Source: Mytilus californianus (lineage: Eukaryota > Mollusca > Bivalvia > Mytilida > Mytilidae). Taken from it: a stretch of DNA of 64,000 nt. Every line of letters begins with the position of its first letter. Within the stretch, counting starts at the first letter, position 1. The notes under the pieces are model-generated. The model saw only the letters and a program-made list of their open reading frames with translations. It did no database searches and had not been told where the DNA came from. The DNA is taken from NCBI RefSeq assembly GCF_021869535.1, contig NW_026262734.1:113475588-113539587 (forward strand), read 5' to 3'. Below are positions 11,148 to 22,164 of the stretch, in pieces. The position numbers were made by a program, and so were the translations under genes.

Positions 11148-11940
11148 GGCGGCGTCCACAAATATTCACTCTGTGGTTAAAGTTTTTGAAATTTTAATAA
11201 CTTTCTTAAACTATCCTGGATTTCTACCAAACTTGGACAGAAGCTTGTTTATGATCATAAGATAGTATCCAGAAGTAAATTTTGTAAAAAAAAAAATCCA
11301 TTTTTTCCGTATTTTACTTATATATGGACTTAGTTTTTCTGCCAGGAAACATTACATTCACTCTGTGGTTAAAGTTTTCAAAATTTTAATAACTTTCTTA
11401 AACTATCCTGGATTTGTACCAAACTTGGACAGAAGCTTGTTTATGATCATAAGATAGTATCCAGAAGTAAAATTTGTAAAAAAAATCCATTTTTTCCTTA
11501 TTTAACTTATAAATGGACTTACTTTTTCTGCCAGTTTACATTACATTCACTCTGTGGTTAAAGTTTTTTTAAATTTTAACAACTTTCTTAAACTATCCTG
11601 GATTTGTACCAAACTTGGACTGAAGCTTGTTTATGATTAAAAGCTAGTATCTAGAAGGAAAATTTGTTAAAATTTTGTTCCACTTTTTCCGTTTTTTACT
11701 TATAAATGGACTTTGTTTTTCTTCCAGTTAACATTACATACAGTCTGCAGTTTAAGTTTTTAAAACATTTATTAGATTCATAAACTATCCTGGATTTTTA
11801 CCAAACTTGGACAGAAGCTACTTACAATCAAAAGATAGTATAGAGAGGAATATTTTTATTAATTTTTTTCCTCATTTTTGTTGAGCCTGCGATTAACAGC
11901 AAAAGTAGGCGAGACACTGGGTTCCGCGGAACCCTTACGA
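11062..11940 (+). mobile_element. element with internal ~190-bp tandem repeats and similar end motifs
   Basis: The left end has GTCGAGCCTTCGAC...GCGAGACATAGCGATCC and the right end GTTGAGCCTGCGAT...GGCGAGACACTGGGTTCC, so the two ends carry the same motif in direct orientation. Between them lie the CGT microsatellite and about 3.7 copies of a ~190-bp repeat (ATTCACTCTGTGGTTAAAG at 11164, 11356 and 11545, and a diverged copy near 11738). No coding region is present. From memory this is a common mussel family; the transposition mechanism is unknown to me. Confidence 0.7.
11100..11155 (+). repeat. GTC/CGT trinucleotide microsatellite
   Basis: CGTCGTCGTCGTCGTCGTC with a few interruptions (GTTGTCGTCGGCGGCG). 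It sits just after the GAGCCTTCGAC end motif of the tandem-repeat element that follows, and is probably part of that element. Confidence 0.9.
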
Positions 11941-11984
11941 ATTTTTTACAGCACTGAGTCGATACCTCTGCTGGTGGACTATCA

Positions 11985-12295
11985 GTCCCCGATTGTATCA
12001 TAAGCTCAGTAGTCAGTACTTCGGTACTGACATGATTTATAACAAACCTTTCTACAATTGTCAATTTTATTTATATTTTTAAATCATAAAATAACCCCCC
12101 AAAAAACATAAGGTTTTAACTCCCTCAGGCAAAGTTGACCTTAGATGGATTTGGCTATTTTTAGGTCCTTTTGGTCATATAGCTCTTCAACCTTTTAGAT
12201 CACAGTCTTATACATCATTGGTTTTCAAATATTCGGCTTTGAACGTTCATGATGAAGGGAGCATGAAATTTATAACGTGTTGTTTTGATATTTTT
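11985..12295 (+). repeat. family D dispersed repeat, near full length
   Basis: Blocks in order: AGTCAGTACTTCGGTACTGA, ATTTATAACAAACCTTTC, AAGGTTTTAACTCCCTCAGG, CTTAGATGGATTTGGCTATT, TCCTTTTGGTCATATAGCTC, CAAATATTCGGCTTTGAACG and GAGCATGAAATTTATAACGTG. The reverse copy at 18720-19022 has the same order. Confidence 0.85.
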
Positions 12296-12659
12296 TTTTT
12301 TTTATTTTCAACCATTTAACAATAAAATGTGTTTACAGCAGAAATTGTTCTGGATCTCAAAAACAGCCAGATCTGATCATGATGAGCTATATAAATAGTA
12401 GAAACATTTAATTCTAAGTGTAATTGCCAAATTTATGGAAATGTTCAGCTGCTCAATATAATATCCTTCACACATGCCTTCCTTTATTTTCCTATAATCT
12501 AACCTATGTATACCTATTTTTGTTATTTTTTATGGCCTGGTAAGATCTGAAAAACTATAATCTTGCCCAAGACTGGACGAAAAGGCATATTTTGTAACTT
12601 AAAATTCAGGCAATAACACCAATATGAAAACTTAAACCCTAATCTATGTGACTTTGATA

Positions 12660-12870
12660 GACGACTGATTCATGATTCAGATCCTATATTCAGATACAAA
12701 TGCCATATTAAGATACAGGATATCTCATTTCGAACATTTCTAGCATTCAGAAAAAAACCAATTTGATTAAATTCATGAGGACCAGGATTTGGATTGACAT
12801 CCTTGTCATGGACTAACAGCAACATTAGGATAAACATATACAAAAATTGAGGTGAAAGGTACATCTATTA
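12660..12870 (-). pseudogene. LINE ORF2 5' remnant (start of endonuclease, PNPGP motif)
   Basis: On the minus strand the frame reads LLLVHDKDVNPNPGP and then IGFFLNARNVRNE. Hydrophobic residues, D-V-x-P-N-P-G-P and then a 'N-A-R-S-x-R-N' strand are typical of the start of the apurinic endonuclease region in CR1/Jockey-type non-LTR retrotransposons. Homology fades after about 65 codons and nothing of the reverse transcriptase follows. This is a dead fragment. Confidence 0.5.
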
Positions 12871-12879
12871 CTTGGGTAA

Positions 12880-13320
12880 TATCATATGACATAATAAAAA
12901 GATAAGTATTCCTTTCAGGATGTGAAAAAGAAATATTTTGTATACAATTCAATATAAACACGATCATACTTATATACACTCAAGTGTAAGTAGGGTTTTG
13001 ATCTTTGTCGAATAATTCAGGAGATATTTGATTGCGCTCTCTTTCAATAAATTACTTTTGTGACCTAACATATATATCACTTTTTCCCCAGAACAAAACA
13101 TACTTTCTGTGCTTTGTAAAGTTTGACATTTTCATAGGCAGCTCTAGGCATTATTAGACGTTTATGAGATTATGATATGTTCCATAGAGATGACTTCAAT
13201 TTTTCCCATTGTTAACGTTCCAGAACTATAACGCAACATTCCAGCATTACCTGAATAGTTCAATCTCTCAGTTAATACGATATTTGGCGGGGTTCTCGTT
13301 GTTCAGTTTTTGTTTGCTCC
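12880..13320. other. AT-rich DNA, nothing recognised
   Basis: No exon or repeat identified before the tandem-repeat element. Confidence 0.5.
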
Positions 13321-14023
13321 TGCGGCGTATAAGCTATTTGTATGAAGCTTTATATCTTAGAATGTAATAGACCTGGATGTTTCATACCTTGTATACATAT
13401 ACCTTATGTTACGAAGTTGCCGTCTATCATAAGCCCATTGTCCTTGACCTCATTTTCATCGTTTAGATCAGCTATAGAGTCTTTCTGTCACGTGTAGTTC
13501 TCACTAGTTGTGAGTAATAGGATAACTATATTTGGTATATGGAAACCTTATGGTCTACATTTGAGTCGTACAGGGTTCCCCTGACCTACGTGACCTCATT
13601 TCATAGCATCAGTTATCAAGTTTGAATTTTCGTGATTAGGTCCGTTTCTTAGATACTATAATCAGTAGCTCAAATATATTCGGTGTATGGAACTTAGTGA
13701 CTGTCTGCATGGTTCACATGTCAGTCTTGCAGGTTTCTTATGATCTTGACTTCATTTTCTTGGTTCATTGGTCAATGTTAATTTTTTGTTGTTTAATCTA
13801 AGTTTCTCAGATATTACGAGAAATAGATCAACTATGATTTGCGTATAGATTGATTGCAAGGATTACATGTTTCTATTATATGGCACGGTTCCTCTGAGCT
13901 TGGCATCATGTTCATGGTTCATTGCTCAATGTTAAGTTTTTGTTGTTTAAACTGTTTCTCAGATACTAGGGATATCAACTATGATTGGAGTATAGATTGA
14001 TTGCAAGGTGTACATGTCTGTAT

Positions 14024-14214
14024 GAGGGGCCTGATGGGGGGGGGGGGTCTCATCACGATTCACGAGTTGATTTTTTTGTCAATCACGATTCACAGAAAAT
14101 AAATTTCCATGATCACGGATCACGAAAATATAAAAAAAAAATCTGTAGAAAAACGGATCACGATAGCGAAAATGCTCCGATCACGAAGAACGAAAATAAC
14201 CCATCAGGCCCCTC
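14024..14214. mobile_element. 191-bp MITE with 15-bp inverted ends and 6-bp target duplication
   Basis: The ends are GAGGGGCCTGATGGG and its exact complement CCCATCAGGCCCCTC. CTGTAT is repeated directly outside both ends (14018-14023 and 14215-14220). The interior holds a G-run and at least five variants of the short motif ATCACGA. It interrupts the older tandem-repeat element. A 132-codon open frame across it reads through the insertion site and is not a gene. Confidence 0.92.
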
Positions 14215-14444
14215 CTGTATGGCAGGGTTCCTCCGAGCTTGGCATCATTTTTCCTTGTTTATTGGTCAATGTTTATTTTTTTGGTTAGGTCTGTTTCTAA
14301 AAAAATATAGACAAACAGTCAACTATATATGGTTAATGAAATGGTTGTATTGCGTACATGTCCGTCTGGTAGGATTCATCTGACCTTCAATTCATTTTCA
14401 TGGTTCATTTGTCAACATCAAGTTATCGTGATTAGGTCTGTTTC

Positions 14445-14472
14445 TCATATATATATATATATATATATATAC
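14445..14472. repeat. (AT)n microsatellite
   Basis: An uninterrupted AT/TA run of about 28 bases within the tandem-repeat element. Confidence 0.95.
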
Positions 14473-15012
14473 TATAATTTAAGCAATAGGTTAAATTTGT
14501 TTTGGGTATGTAATTTTTATAAGGTGTAAATATCAGCCTGGCAGGATTCCTCTGATCTTGACCTCATTAACAAGAATCATTGATAATGTTAAACTTATAT
14601 TAAGACTTTCAACATTAATTCAATCATGATCTGTTAAGCAGGAGAGACATTTTAGCGTGAACACGGTTGTTAATTCTCTGTGTAGTGTTTTAAAACGTTT
14701 GTTTCTAGTGCTGTTTTTATATTTTGACCATGGAACGTGTCATCGGTTTTTGGTTGCTCCCTTGGTATCTTCAACCCCCCCCCAGTCTTAAATCTTTACT
14801 TGCCAATTGTCAAAGGCATCCCTTGCTAATGATTTGGACATTATTGTATTTCGGCTATTTTCTGATATTTAGTCACCTTTTATGCACTGACGTAGGAGCC
14901 CCCCGCCCCCAACCTCCCACTCATCCCACTTTTAAGTCCACTTATGACTAGGGTCTAGGATAATACCATCAGTGTTCTTTAAGATTAGCTTATTCCCTTA
15001 ATGTCCTAAAAT

Positions 15013-15365
15013 AGAGAATGGAAACGGAGAATGTGTCAAAGAGACAACTCGACCAAAGAGCACAAAACAGCTCAAGGCCACCAATGGGTCTTCAACACAG
15101 CGAGAAAATCCCGCACCCGGAGGCGGGCTTTAGCTGGCCCCTAAACAAATATGTATACTGGTTCAGAGAAAATGGATGTCACACTAAACTCCGAAACATA
15201 TAAATAAACCAAAATTAAAAAACATACAAGACTAACATGATGATGGGTGGCTGCTTCAAGTCCAGCGGCAAATTAATATGCATATTTAGGACGAACACAA
15301 GACTAATAAAGGCCAGAGGTTTCTGACTTGGGACAGGCGCAAAAATGCGGCGGGGTTTAACTTGT
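15013..15365 (+). repeat. family B dispersed repeat
   Basis: GAGAATGGAAACGGAGAATG, GTGTCAAAGAGACAACTC, GGCCACCAATGGGTCTTCAA, AATCCCGCACCCGGAGGCGG, TTTCTGACTTGGGACAGGCG and AAAATGCGGCGGGGTTTAAC follow the family B order. It lies 260 bp upstream of the CUB gene start. Confidence 0.92.
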
Positions 15366-15626
15366 ACATTTCCTTTCCTTTCTTTTTCATAATCAATAAA
15401 TCACAACCTACATTCATTCCTTTCTATAAACAAAGGCGCCCAGTAATATGTCACAAAATATGAATTTTACCACGGAAATATTTGTCACAGGATATATCTT
15501 TTCCATTTGACGGAAATAACAGCGAAGCTTTAAGTGTAATTAAAGTAGTGTACTTAAAATTTCATGATACTATGTGAGGGAGAGATGACATGAATGTTTA
15601 CTGTGATTTTTAAAGTTGGATTTAAA

Positions 15627-15786
15627 ATGATTCTAACATTTCTCGTTGTTTTTCTTCACGAAGTCTTGGGTAATATTTATTTATTGTTTTTGCTTGGAAT
15701 TAACATACTCGGCTATGAATTCTTTATGGAGTAATTTTAAACTTGCCATAAGTAAATGTTTTTTATAATACAAAAACAACAACAAC

Positions 15787-15834
<48 letters not shown>

Positions 15835-18800
15835 GCATTTTCCTCGAATTGACGATTAAATTCTTCGTGTAGTAGAAGGTTTTATGAGACTAGTTACAAT
15901 TTGACAGACGACTATAACTTTTTTAGCACCGAAAAAGAATACAAATATGGAAAGTCATAACTCGGAAGTGGCGAATGTATATCAAATTAAGTAAACGATA
16001 TTTATCGGAGCTACATGACTGAAATCGAGCTACGAACTTAGTTAAAATTTTTCTAAATCAAATGTTTTCCCGGTTTGAGATATTATAGATATGAATATGA
16101 TGAAATATACACCTAATATTTCAATGTTATGCGTGCGTATTGTACGCCTGTATTAGCAAATACTACTCTTTTCAAGATAGCCTTTTCTTTGAGAGAAACA
16201 TGAAACATTTAAAGTACAATTGTGTAAGATCATTTCGTAGTTACGCAGTTGAAGAAACATTTCGTAACCGACGTATAATGCGTCGCTTACTGTAAAACTC
16301 TTGGGTATAATCTTTAAAATTTATAAAACGTTATTTACCTTTTTTGTTTAATAGCTGCAGAGTCGGAAGAAATTCTCCGTGATCGCAGTGACATTAAAGT
16401 AAAAACACCAAACTACCCAGACAACTACCCACAAAATTCCACAAAGATATGGAGATTTAAACACAACTATGGGGTCTGGAGTGTTAGTATCGATCGATTC
16501 TTCCTGGAAAATTCTTTGGATTGTAGAAAAGATTTCCTGGAAATCAAGGAAAATAAGTAAGTTGAATAGATATTGTTGTAATTTCGAGGTCCAGCTTGCT
16601 ATGCGGTATGGCATTTGCTCAATGTTGCAAGCCGTACGATGCCATTTAGTTGCTAACGCCTACGTCATTTTGTCTATGGTGGAGAGTTTCATCATTTGCA
16701 ATCATACCACATCTTCTTATATTTATAAATGACATAAGACGAAAATCGTGAAAATTACTTGAAAATAGCCATATCCAAAAGAAGAAAAATTTTACTGGCG
16801 TTCTTCTTAAGCTTGGCATGCAGCTGCTGTAATTTCTTATCGATGATCTGAAGACCACATACCTCAAAGCAATATCAAGACCCTCACCCCGTCTCACTCT
16901 GTCTCCATCCTCACACCCATGCGTCGACTTATAAGCAGTACTCTCTTCATTCGGTTGATACAATGCTTTTTATAAATCTTAAATATTCAATTTTGAGTAA
17001 AGTATTGCATGTTAGAATAAAATTAGTACATCGTACTAAAATATTTAATACGTTGCTTCCATAGGGGATGCATAGTTCCTTAGCAAAACTCTTATCTATA
17101 ATGAGATAATATACAAATAAGATGTGGTATGATTGCCAATGAGACAACTCTACACCAGAGTTTAAATGACGCATTTATATAAGCTTAGTAAATTCTATCT
17201 TATAGTTAGTTTTGAGTCATATCAAATGGTTTGAATTAAAACTAGAGTGAAAATTTGCGTTAGAATTAGACCCCTTTTAGTTCTATATTGTTTCTAATAT
17301 ATGCGGAAAGAAGCTTTATCAGTTTATTATACCTATTATAGGACATCGGTAAAGGTTTGTGGAACAAAGCCTAGCGGTAGTCTGTACACGTCAAAAGGGC
17401 CAGAAATTTTGCTCAAATTTTCATCTGATGGTTCTCAGCAACAGATGGGCTTTCATCTGGAAGTTCTTCATTTCGTCACAGAAGGTTAGTTCTCACAACT
17501 TTTCACAAGATGTAAGACTTTATTAATAAATAACTTGCATTTTTTTTTTGGTGAATGTTAGTAAAGTACAAGCTCATCTAGCTACATTGTATTTGCTTCG
17601 TACTTTTTTACGACTAAGATGTTTAGATAAAAACTTTTGTATATGATTGATTAATATATGCATGTTTACACGCAAAACAAAATTCTCTAAACAAAAAGTA
17701 GGTCTTAAACGGGATCTTTTGATTACAGTTGCGCCTGTATTGAAAATATCCCTTTGGCATTCTGTACAAGAGAGGCCAAAGATACCAAAGGAATATTCAG
17801 ACTCATTAGTTGAAAACGAACTGACAACGCCATGATGGCAAAAAACGAAAAAAGCCGCGGACTGTAAGCTTTTGTTAAGAAGAATCCAGAAAGCACCCAG
17901 CTAGCATTTTCAGTTTTTGATTTTGACATTTTCGTTTAACTTTCAATCATATCTGCATGTTTATAATTTTATTTTCATTTTATTGAAGATGATATAGAAA
18001 AGACAATTAATGACAGAGAAAGAAAGAGAGGTAGGTTTACATAACTACTCGACAAAAAAGATACATTTCAGATGAGAAGATACTATTTATAACATACCGT
18101 TGTTATATTCTGCTTTGATACACTTAAGAATTATTGAGAAACTAAGGTTCTAACTTCCTCAGAAAAAGTTGACCTTAATTTAGGCTGTTCCTTTCACGTC
18201 CCGTTTGGTCATAAAGCTCCCCAATTGTTAAAGTATTCAATACCTCCTTGGTTTTCAAGTTTTTTTAGTTTGAGCCTTCTGATGAAGGTTAATTCAGAAA
18301 AGCGATTCGGACACACCATATTTTCATAGCGGTTTTTTTAATAATTTATTAAACCTGGTCCTGTTTACTCTAAATTTATTCGCTTTATTAGCTTTAAATA
18401 AAAAAATCTATGTTTTTTTTCCTTTTTGCTTGTTCAAGGATTACTTTAGAGGAGGATAACCTTGAGAAATTGGCAAATATTTTTGTTTACATTGAATGGT
18501 CACAACGCAATCGTAATGTAGAAAGAACTTTTCAATGAACGCTATTGTCAGAATATTTATCTGAAACAAACTTGCATATCTATAGTGGTTTATGATTTTT
18601 AAAGCACTAGTAAAACCGATTAATTTTTCAACTATTAAACATGATTTTATAAAATCAGTGTATTTTGGTGCAAATTTCTTAAATTTGACTTCTCCCGTTT
18701 ATCATGTATTAAACCACTTTTTCTCACTAAAAAGTGAAAACAACACGTTTAATAATTTCATGCGTCCGAAGAGCTTTTCTAGATTTACCTTCATTAGGAA

Positions 18801-19826
18801 CACTCAAAGCCAAATATTTGAAAGCCAAGAATGTATAAGAACAGAAACAGTTGAAGAGATATATGAACAATAAGGACCTTAAAATAATAGCTAAATCCAT
18901 CTAAGCTAGGGAGTTGCAACCTTAGTTTCTTAATAATTTATAAATTTATAAACGGACAATTTAAGAAAGGTTTGTTATAAATCACGTCCGTACCGAAGTA
19001 TTGACTACTAACTAACTGATCGGATGACATGCAGAACAAATTTTAATATGATTTCCATCAATTTTGTTTATTTACCATTTTCACTCTAGACGTCATTGAA
19101 AATTGCATCAGATATTATTTGCAACCGTGCATATGAAACTAAGTAGATAAATGCGATGTTCCGGGATAAAAAAGAATCGAGGTGCTTTTCATTCTTTGAT
19201 ATCAAAAGCAGGTGTTATGAAGAAGAATGGTCGTAGAACCGTCATTTGAAAAATGACGAAAATTTGGAGAAAACTCATCAGAGTAATGTTCTAAAAAATG
19301 GCCGTTGCCAACTTGCCAAAATCACAAACACCAATGACAAAGGTATCAAATAACAGACCCATTAGGTATAGCACAGCTGCATGTCCGCCAGGTTAAAGCA
19401 CCCCCTTCCCGAATATAAATCACAGTCGTTTTAACTGAGATAAAATATCACAAAAGGATCACATTTACCCCGTGAGTTCCAACATGACTAATTGTGACAT
19501 GGTTTATATTTTCTGCCTAATTTATTGTAGCCGCCAGAGCTAATGTGACGAAGGTCGTCGAAGGGAAGCTTACGGAATCCGTGTTGTTCCTAACACTGGT
19601 TGGTCTGCTTGGCTTGGCACTGGTCAGCTTTATTCTGTTGATCATCTACTACGTTGTTAATGTCAACAGAAAGCACCGTCGACAGAACAGTCACTACAAC
19701 AGGAATGTTGTATTCCAGACGCCTATCATAGCGCAAAAGAGCCGACGCTACAGCAAGTCAAATTCTCGCGAGGATTCCAAAGCGGAAGTCAACAGAGACA
19801 ACAGAACTCCAACGAGATATGTATAA
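15627..19826 (+). CDS. single-CUB-domain, single-pass membrane protein (5 exons, 241 aa)
   Basis: Five exons join in phase: 15627-15669, 16355-16556, 17342-17484, 17989-18030 and 19531-19826 (726 nt, 241 residues plus TAA). All introns are GT-AG with pyrimidine-rich acceptors. Residues 1-15 (MILTFLVVFLHEVLA) look like a signal peptide. Residues about 28-127 form a CUB domain: TPNYPDNYP, the IWRF strand, FFLENSLDCRKDFLEI, then KVCG and the closing EILLKFSSDGS and MGFHLEV. Only the second CUB disulfide pair (C71, C88) is present and the first pair is missing, as in some complement CUB domains. Sequons occur at N42, N81 and N148. A basic stretch (RERKR, 139-143) precedes a membrane helix (about 161-186), followed by an Arg/Ser-rich cytoplasmic tail of about 55 residues. 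CUB domains bind proteins or glycans outside the cell, so a cell-surface binding or adhesion role is inferred; no partner or enzyme domain is visible. The first ATG follows an upstream in-frame stop. I cannot name an orthologue. Confidence 0.85.
15770..15832. repeat. (AAC)n(AAT)n microsatellite
   Basis: A short AAC run, then about 16 AAT/TAA triplets, in intron 1 of the CUB gene. Confidence 0.97.
16678..16732 (-). repeat. family A 5' tip, reversed
   Basis: GCAATCATACCACATCTTCT is the complement of the family A start. It lies in intron 2 of the CUB gene. Confidence 0.75.
17105..17175 (+). repeat. family A 5' tip
   Basis: AGATGTGGTATGATTGCCAA, GAGACAACTC and CCAGAGTTTAAATGA match the family start. 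It lies in intron 2 of the CUB gene. Confidence 0.85.
17735..17850 (+). repeat. family H fragment
   Basis: ATCCCTTTGGCATTCTGTAC, GGCCAAAGATACCAAAGG and CGAACTGACAACGCCATG match, from memory, a very common Mytilus interspersed sequence. It lies in intron 3 of the CUB gene. No second copy is present in the window to check against. Confidence 0.5.
18120..18345 (+). repeat. family D copy in intron 4
   Basis: AACTAAGGTTCTAACTTCC, AGTTGACCTTAATTTAGGC, CGTTTGGTCATAAAGCTCC and TGATGAAGGTTAATTCAGAA follow family D. It faces the reversed copy at 18720, so a transcript could pair the two. Confidence 0.8.
18720..19022 (-). repeat. family D copy, reversed, in intron 4
   Basis: Reading the minus strand gives ACTTCGGTACGGACGTGAT, AACAAACCTTTCTTAAATTG, GATGGATTTAGCTATTATTT, TTTGGCTTTGAGTGTTCC and AAGCTCTTCGGACGCATGA in family D order. 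The forward open frame across it is not a gene. Confidence 0.85.
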
Positions 19827-19953
19827 GGAGCAAAACATGCAGAACTCTCACATGTATGGTTTGATTTAAAGTGCTCCGAAATTAGGCGTTATTTGCAGCT
19901 AAAATGCCAATTGACGTTTTCTTTCTTGACAGCAACAATAACTACTCCAATAG

Positions 19954-20195
19954 ATGATTTGTTTCTTTGAACCTATGATGCCAATGGATGGACGATTTGT
20001 TTCTTTGAACCTATGATGCCAATGGATGGATGATTTGTTTCTTTGAACCTATGATGCCAATGGATGGATGATTTGTTTCTTTGAACCTATAATGCCAATG
20101 GATGGATGATTTGTTTATTTGAACCGATGATGCCAATGGATGGATGATTTGTTTCTTTGAACCTATGATGCCATTGAATGGAGGATTTGTTTGTT
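19954..20195 (+). repeat. 38-bp tandem repeat, 6 copies, in the CUB gene 3' region
   Basis: GATTTGTTTCTTTGAACC recurs at 19956, 19994, 20032, 20070, 20108, 20146 and 20184, with ATGATGCCAATGGATGGA between. It begins about 130 bases after the CUB gene stop codon, so it probably lies in the 3' UTR. Confidence 0.93.
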
Positions 20196-20274
20196 TTTGT
20201 TATGTTTCTTTTAACTATTATAAAAGCTCGATATAAGTTCAACATATCAACAGAACATTATTTCTATATGACTG

Positions 20275-20460
20275 ATTGATTGATTGTTGGTGTTTAGCAT
20301 AACTTTCAGCGCAATTGGCTATGCCTTGACGGTCAGTTTTATGGGTAGGGGAAACCCGAGTGCCCGTTGAAAAACGAACGATCTTCAGCCGGAAAACAGT
20401 CAATTTTAGTCAATAAAGATTGGAGTCGAACGCACCAGCCCCTGTGACGTAGGATTCATT
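20275..20460 (+). repeat. SINE-like mollusc repeat
   Basis: TGATTGATTGATTGTTGGTG, TTTAGCATAACTTTCAGCGC, GGTAGGGGAAACCCGAGTG and AAAGATTGGAGTCGAACGCA match, from memory, a SINE family widespread in molluscs. The GAGTCGAACGCACC end is tRNA-like. Confidence 0.6.
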
Positions 20461-20764
20461 CTGTCTACAGAAAATGTATATTACGAGAAAATGCGATACT
20501 ATCTTTGTAACCATACATAATCGCAGTCGTTACTTGTTTTTTTTTTTTTTGTAGTTTTGTAGTTAAGAATGCACAAGTTTATTATTACATTGGTTACAAT
20601 GAATTGCCGTGATTTCCCAATCGAATAACCAATATTTCACGTGTGAAGCGAACCAGTTTCCCTCCTTTGCTGTCATACAACATTAGGTAATATTAAAACA
20701 AGACCACACAGAAAGAGAATACGATCAAACTACACATTAATTAACAAATGCGCGATATATATAT

Positions 20765-20935
20765 AAGTTATGACCTTAGCTGTATTTGGCAAAACATTTC
20801 GGAATTTTTGGATCCTCAATGCTCTTCAACTTCGTAATTTATTTGAATTTTATTATTCGAGCGTCACTCATGAGTATTACGTAGATGAAACGCGTGTCTG
20901 GTGCAAATTTTCTTATTACAGGTATATATGATGGA
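20765..20935 (-). repeat. family G repeat
   Basis: AAACGCGTGTCTGGTGCAAA preceded by CGTCACTCATGAGTATTACG and GGATCCTCAATGCTCTTCAA is the complement of a mussel repeat I recall as 'ACGCGCGTTTCGTC...GTGACGCTC'. No coding sequence. Confidence 0.6.
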
Positions 20936-21644
20936 ACGGTAGACATAGTTTATTCCCGTTTTTTCTTAATATGTTTTTTAAGGTTTTTCTTAATTTTACT
21001 AACCAATGAAAACATCAAATGTTTACTTCATGTACATACATCTTGTTTCGCCTACGAGTAATGGCCTGCGATGGACGATTTTTGTAAATCTTTTTTTTTT
21101 GTCAACATTTTCTATGATAGATCGAATTTGTTTTGACCGAATCTCATATGTTTGCACAATCGTTGAATGAAAATAATAAATGCAATCACCCACCCTCTGA
21201 TCGTGACAATTTCTTAGCAAATATATTCCAAGATTTTTATTTTAAGTGTATTCTCCCACATTTCGTGTGAAATAAAAATGCTTCAAATCATGTGCTTAAC
21301 TTTAGGATACGGTGTAGTGTTTCGTGGATTGTTGTCAGTCTTTTAAGATGAGTTTTTCCTTGTAACATATGGGTATCGGAGTCACCCTTGGTCAGATTCA
21401 AACATATGAAGGACAAGGAAAGACTCTTGTTGTCTTTTGTCGTTTATCCTTTTGGTCATGCAAGGTATTGCCAGGTTTTTTCCGACTTACAGTTTTAGAT
21501 TGACCCCTTCTTTTTTTCTCCCCTTCTTTGTTTACCATGACAATTCGGATATATTAAAATGAAAACATTTTCATTTCACTATTGTCGTGCAAGCTAATGC
21601 AACATTATAATCATGAAAAACCTGGTCTGTTTATCTGTTAAGAT

Positions 21645-22060
21645 TTCATGTTTATTTTCTATGAAAAGGTAATGCATGACATACATTAGCCGACTATCAA
21701 CTTCGACGGTTGAGAATATACTTAGTGGTGAAAATTATCATATTTTTTCCAAGTTTTGTATAAGTAATGTCTCGAGCTTGCTTTCATCTATAACAGTAAA
21801 ATATTAACATGGTGATATGTTCAGTGTTTTATGAAAAGAAATTTCAAGATTGGAAAAAAAAGTATTGCGCGTATCATTTCGCAGCTCTGAAGTAAATTCC
21901 ATCACCATTACATTCTGTCTAATATTTTTGTAGTTTATTTATAAACGAATGTATGAATTTTGATTCAATAAATGTGAAATATTGATTTTTGTTGCTAAAT
22001 ACGTCTTTGATTATGACTTTCGGCTCATTATACATGTTAAAGAATATGAGCATAAGAATG
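21645..22060 (+). repeat. segment with a diverged second copy at 25240-26260
   Basis: Shared blocks in order: GCCGACTATCAACTTCGAC, AATATTAACATGGTGATAT, CGCAGCTCTGAAGTAAATTC, CTGTCTAATATTTTTGTAGT, TTATTTATAAACGAATG and TGACTTTCGGCTCATTATA. AATAAA at 21967 could serve as a poly(A) signal for the CUB gene if its 3' UTR is that long. Confidence 0.7.
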
Positions 22061-22164
22061 ATTTGTCCATTTTATCTCGAATGCGGGTGTCTACTCTAGT
22101 ACTGTAAGAACAGTCCTGGACTCTCATCTTATATATTCATAACTGTTTCCACCGTCGGCGCGCC

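Larger units (their letters stand above)
13325..14690 (+). mobile_element. diverged element with ~150-200-bp internal repeats, interrupted by a MITE
   Basis: Repeated blocks contain TGACCTCATTTTCATGGTTC, GTTAAGTTTTTGT, GTCTGTTTCTCAGATACTA, CAACTATATTTGGTATATGG and AAGGTGTACATGTCTG, about eight diverged times. It closes with GGAGAGACATTTTAGCGTG near 14640, resembling the GGCGAGACA end motif of the element at 11062, so the two belong to related families. No coding sequence. A younger MITE sits at 14024-14214. Confidence 0.75.

Noticed and set aside
13985-14383. A 132-codon plus-strand open frame
   Set aside because: It runs through a MITE inserted in a tandem-repeat element, crossing both insertion borders, so it is accidental.
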